DNA of 6,685 bases, from positions 1 to 6,685 of the forward strand of contig CATKZA010000101.1 in the NCBI GenBank assembly GCA_949841235.1, given 5' to 3'. The DNA is from an uncultured Clostridiaceae bacterium (lineage in GTDB: Bacteria > Bacillota > Clostridia > Lachnospirales > Lachnospiraceae). Both the position numbers and the translations under genes were made by a program. The notes under the pieces are model-generated. The model worked only from the letters and a program-made list of their open reading frames with translations. It had not been told where the DNA came from and did no database searches. Below, in pieces: positions 6,336 through 6,685 of the stretch (positions within the stretch are counted from its first letter, which is position 1; the number at the start of each line of letters is the position of its first letter).

Positions 6336-6448
6336 GTGAAACGTATGCGACAGAAAATGCAATCGATGAACTAAAATCTATTGCCACCGAAACAATTGGG
6401 GATAATAATTCTGGCGGGGTAGCAAAATGGTTAAAGGCTAATACATGA
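6332..6448 (+). CDS. Hypothetical 38-residue protein, ATGA-coupled to the methyltransferase gene
   Basis: The frame runs from ATG at 6332, which overlaps the methyltransferase stop (ATGA, 6332-6335), to TGA at 6446-6448. The peptide begins MSETYATENAIDELKSI and ends SGGVAKWLKANT. It is hydrophilic, without Cys, membrane segment or signal peptide; residues 8-22 could form an amphipathic helix. There is no ribosome binding site of its own, so translation would rely on coupling to the upstream gene. I do not recognise the family. It may be a real small protein, the remnant of a longer gene, or chance. The methyltransferase itself appears complete, so this is not simply its frameshifted C-terminus. 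Confidence 0.45.
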   Translation: MSETYATENAIDELKSIATETIGDNNSGGVAKWLKANT

Positions 6449-6453
6449 TAAAT

Positions 6454-6521
6454 AATTGAGGGGCTATATTAACTGAAGGGCAATTATCTTGCCCCTCGGT
6501 TGAACGATAAATCAGTTAATA
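6454..6521 (+). repeat. Cluster of overlapping inverted repeats with possible pseudoknot
   Basis: Three pairings are visible. Arm A: GAGGGGC (6458-6464) with GCCCCTC (6491-6497), extendable in RNA to 6454-6501 through G-U pairs. Arm B: TATTAACTGA (6467-6476) with TCAGTTAATA (6512-6521), a perfect 10-base match. Arm C: GGGCAA (6478-6483) with TTGCCC (6489-6494), loop TTATC. C nests inside B, while A crosses B (pseudoknot) and competes with C. No T run follows on the plus strand, so a simple intrinsic terminator is not supported, although the position after the last ORF would fit 3'-end formation. Confidence 0.5.
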
Positions 6522-6553
6522 GATAAACCGGATTTGAATTACAACAAATTATG

Positions 6554-6569
6554 ACCTCTTACCAGAGGT
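6554..6569. repeat. Short perfect hairpin in the 3' gene-free tail
   Basis: ACCTCT (6554-6559) and AGAGGT (6564-6569) pair perfectly around a TACC loop. No T run follows on either strand. Function unknown. Confidence 0.4.
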
Positions 6570-6584
6570 TATATGTTATCAATA

Positions 6585-6617
6585 AAATCCTCCAAAAGCC
6601 TTGAAAACAAAGGATTT
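6585..6617. repeat. Inverted repeat in the 3' gene-free tail
   Basis: AAATCCT (6585-6591) and AGGATTT (6611-6617) are perfect 7-base inverted repeats with a 19-base spacer. The stretch 6449-6685 contains no ORF with a ribosome binding site or recognisable protein, so these repeats are its only visible structure. A recombination site or remnant is possible but not shown. Confidence 0.3.
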
Positions 6618-6685
6618 ATCGCAATGTGTTCGCCTTATCCCTTTATATGATTTCACACAAGTTTACTCTTTCCCTGACTGACAAA

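Noticed and set aside
6332..6448. Double-glycine leader (RiPP or bacteriocin precursor) reading of the 38-residue ORF
   Set aside because: A GG is present, but the hydrophobic residues expected at fixed positions before it are missing, the 9-residue tail has no Cys, and no exporter or modification enzyme of that class is next to it.
6551..6685. Short ORF from ATG 6551 and an open frame from ATG 6647 to the window edge
   Set aside because: The first is 17 codons only; the second has no ribosome binding site and only 13 visible codons, too few to support a gene.

Overview
The window looks like a chromosomal segment from a Gram-positive anaerobe of the Clostridia, most likely Lachnospiraceae-like. 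The basis is purine-rich AGAGG/AAGGAG ribosome binding sites, a lipoprotein-type (not periplasmic) substrate-binding protein, the style of the protein sequences, and moderately GC-rich core genes next to AT-rich accessory genes. The family assignment of the host is an inference.

Layout. Positions 1-568 (minus strand) hold the first 189 codons of prfC, peptide chain release factor 3, cut by the window edge. Positions 569-908 are a divergent intergenic region. It contains a putative prfC promoter, a strong hairpin in the prfC leader, a perfect 6+6 palindrome beside a possible promoter for the sulfate genes, and an unlisted 34-codon upstream ORF whose stop codon overlaps the start region of the next gene. 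Positions 909-5038 (plus strand) are a complete sulfate/thiosulfate ABC importer operon in the order sbp (lipoprotein), cysT and cysW (permeases), cysA (ATPase). A 13-bp perfect inverted repeat at 5083-5128 probably ends it.

From about 5040 onward the sequence becomes visibly AT-rich and looks like accessory DNA. It holds a small Cro/C1-type DNA-binding protein (5171-5401), a fusion of an XRE helix-turn-helix domain with a TehB-like class I SAM methyltransferase (5526-6335), and a 38-codon ORF (6332-6448) joined to the methyltransferase gene by an ATGA overlap. The last 237 bases have no recognisable gene but are rich in inverted repeats, including a set of arms that could form a pseudoknot.

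The four cys genes form one working unit: Sbp captures sulfate at the outer face, CysT/CysW form the membrane channel, and CysA hydrolyses ATP. No clearly new multi-gene system is visible. The points most worth checking are the possible sulfur-responsive leader ORF before sbp, the HTH-methyltransferase fusion with its coupled small ORF, and the structured 3' tail after it.
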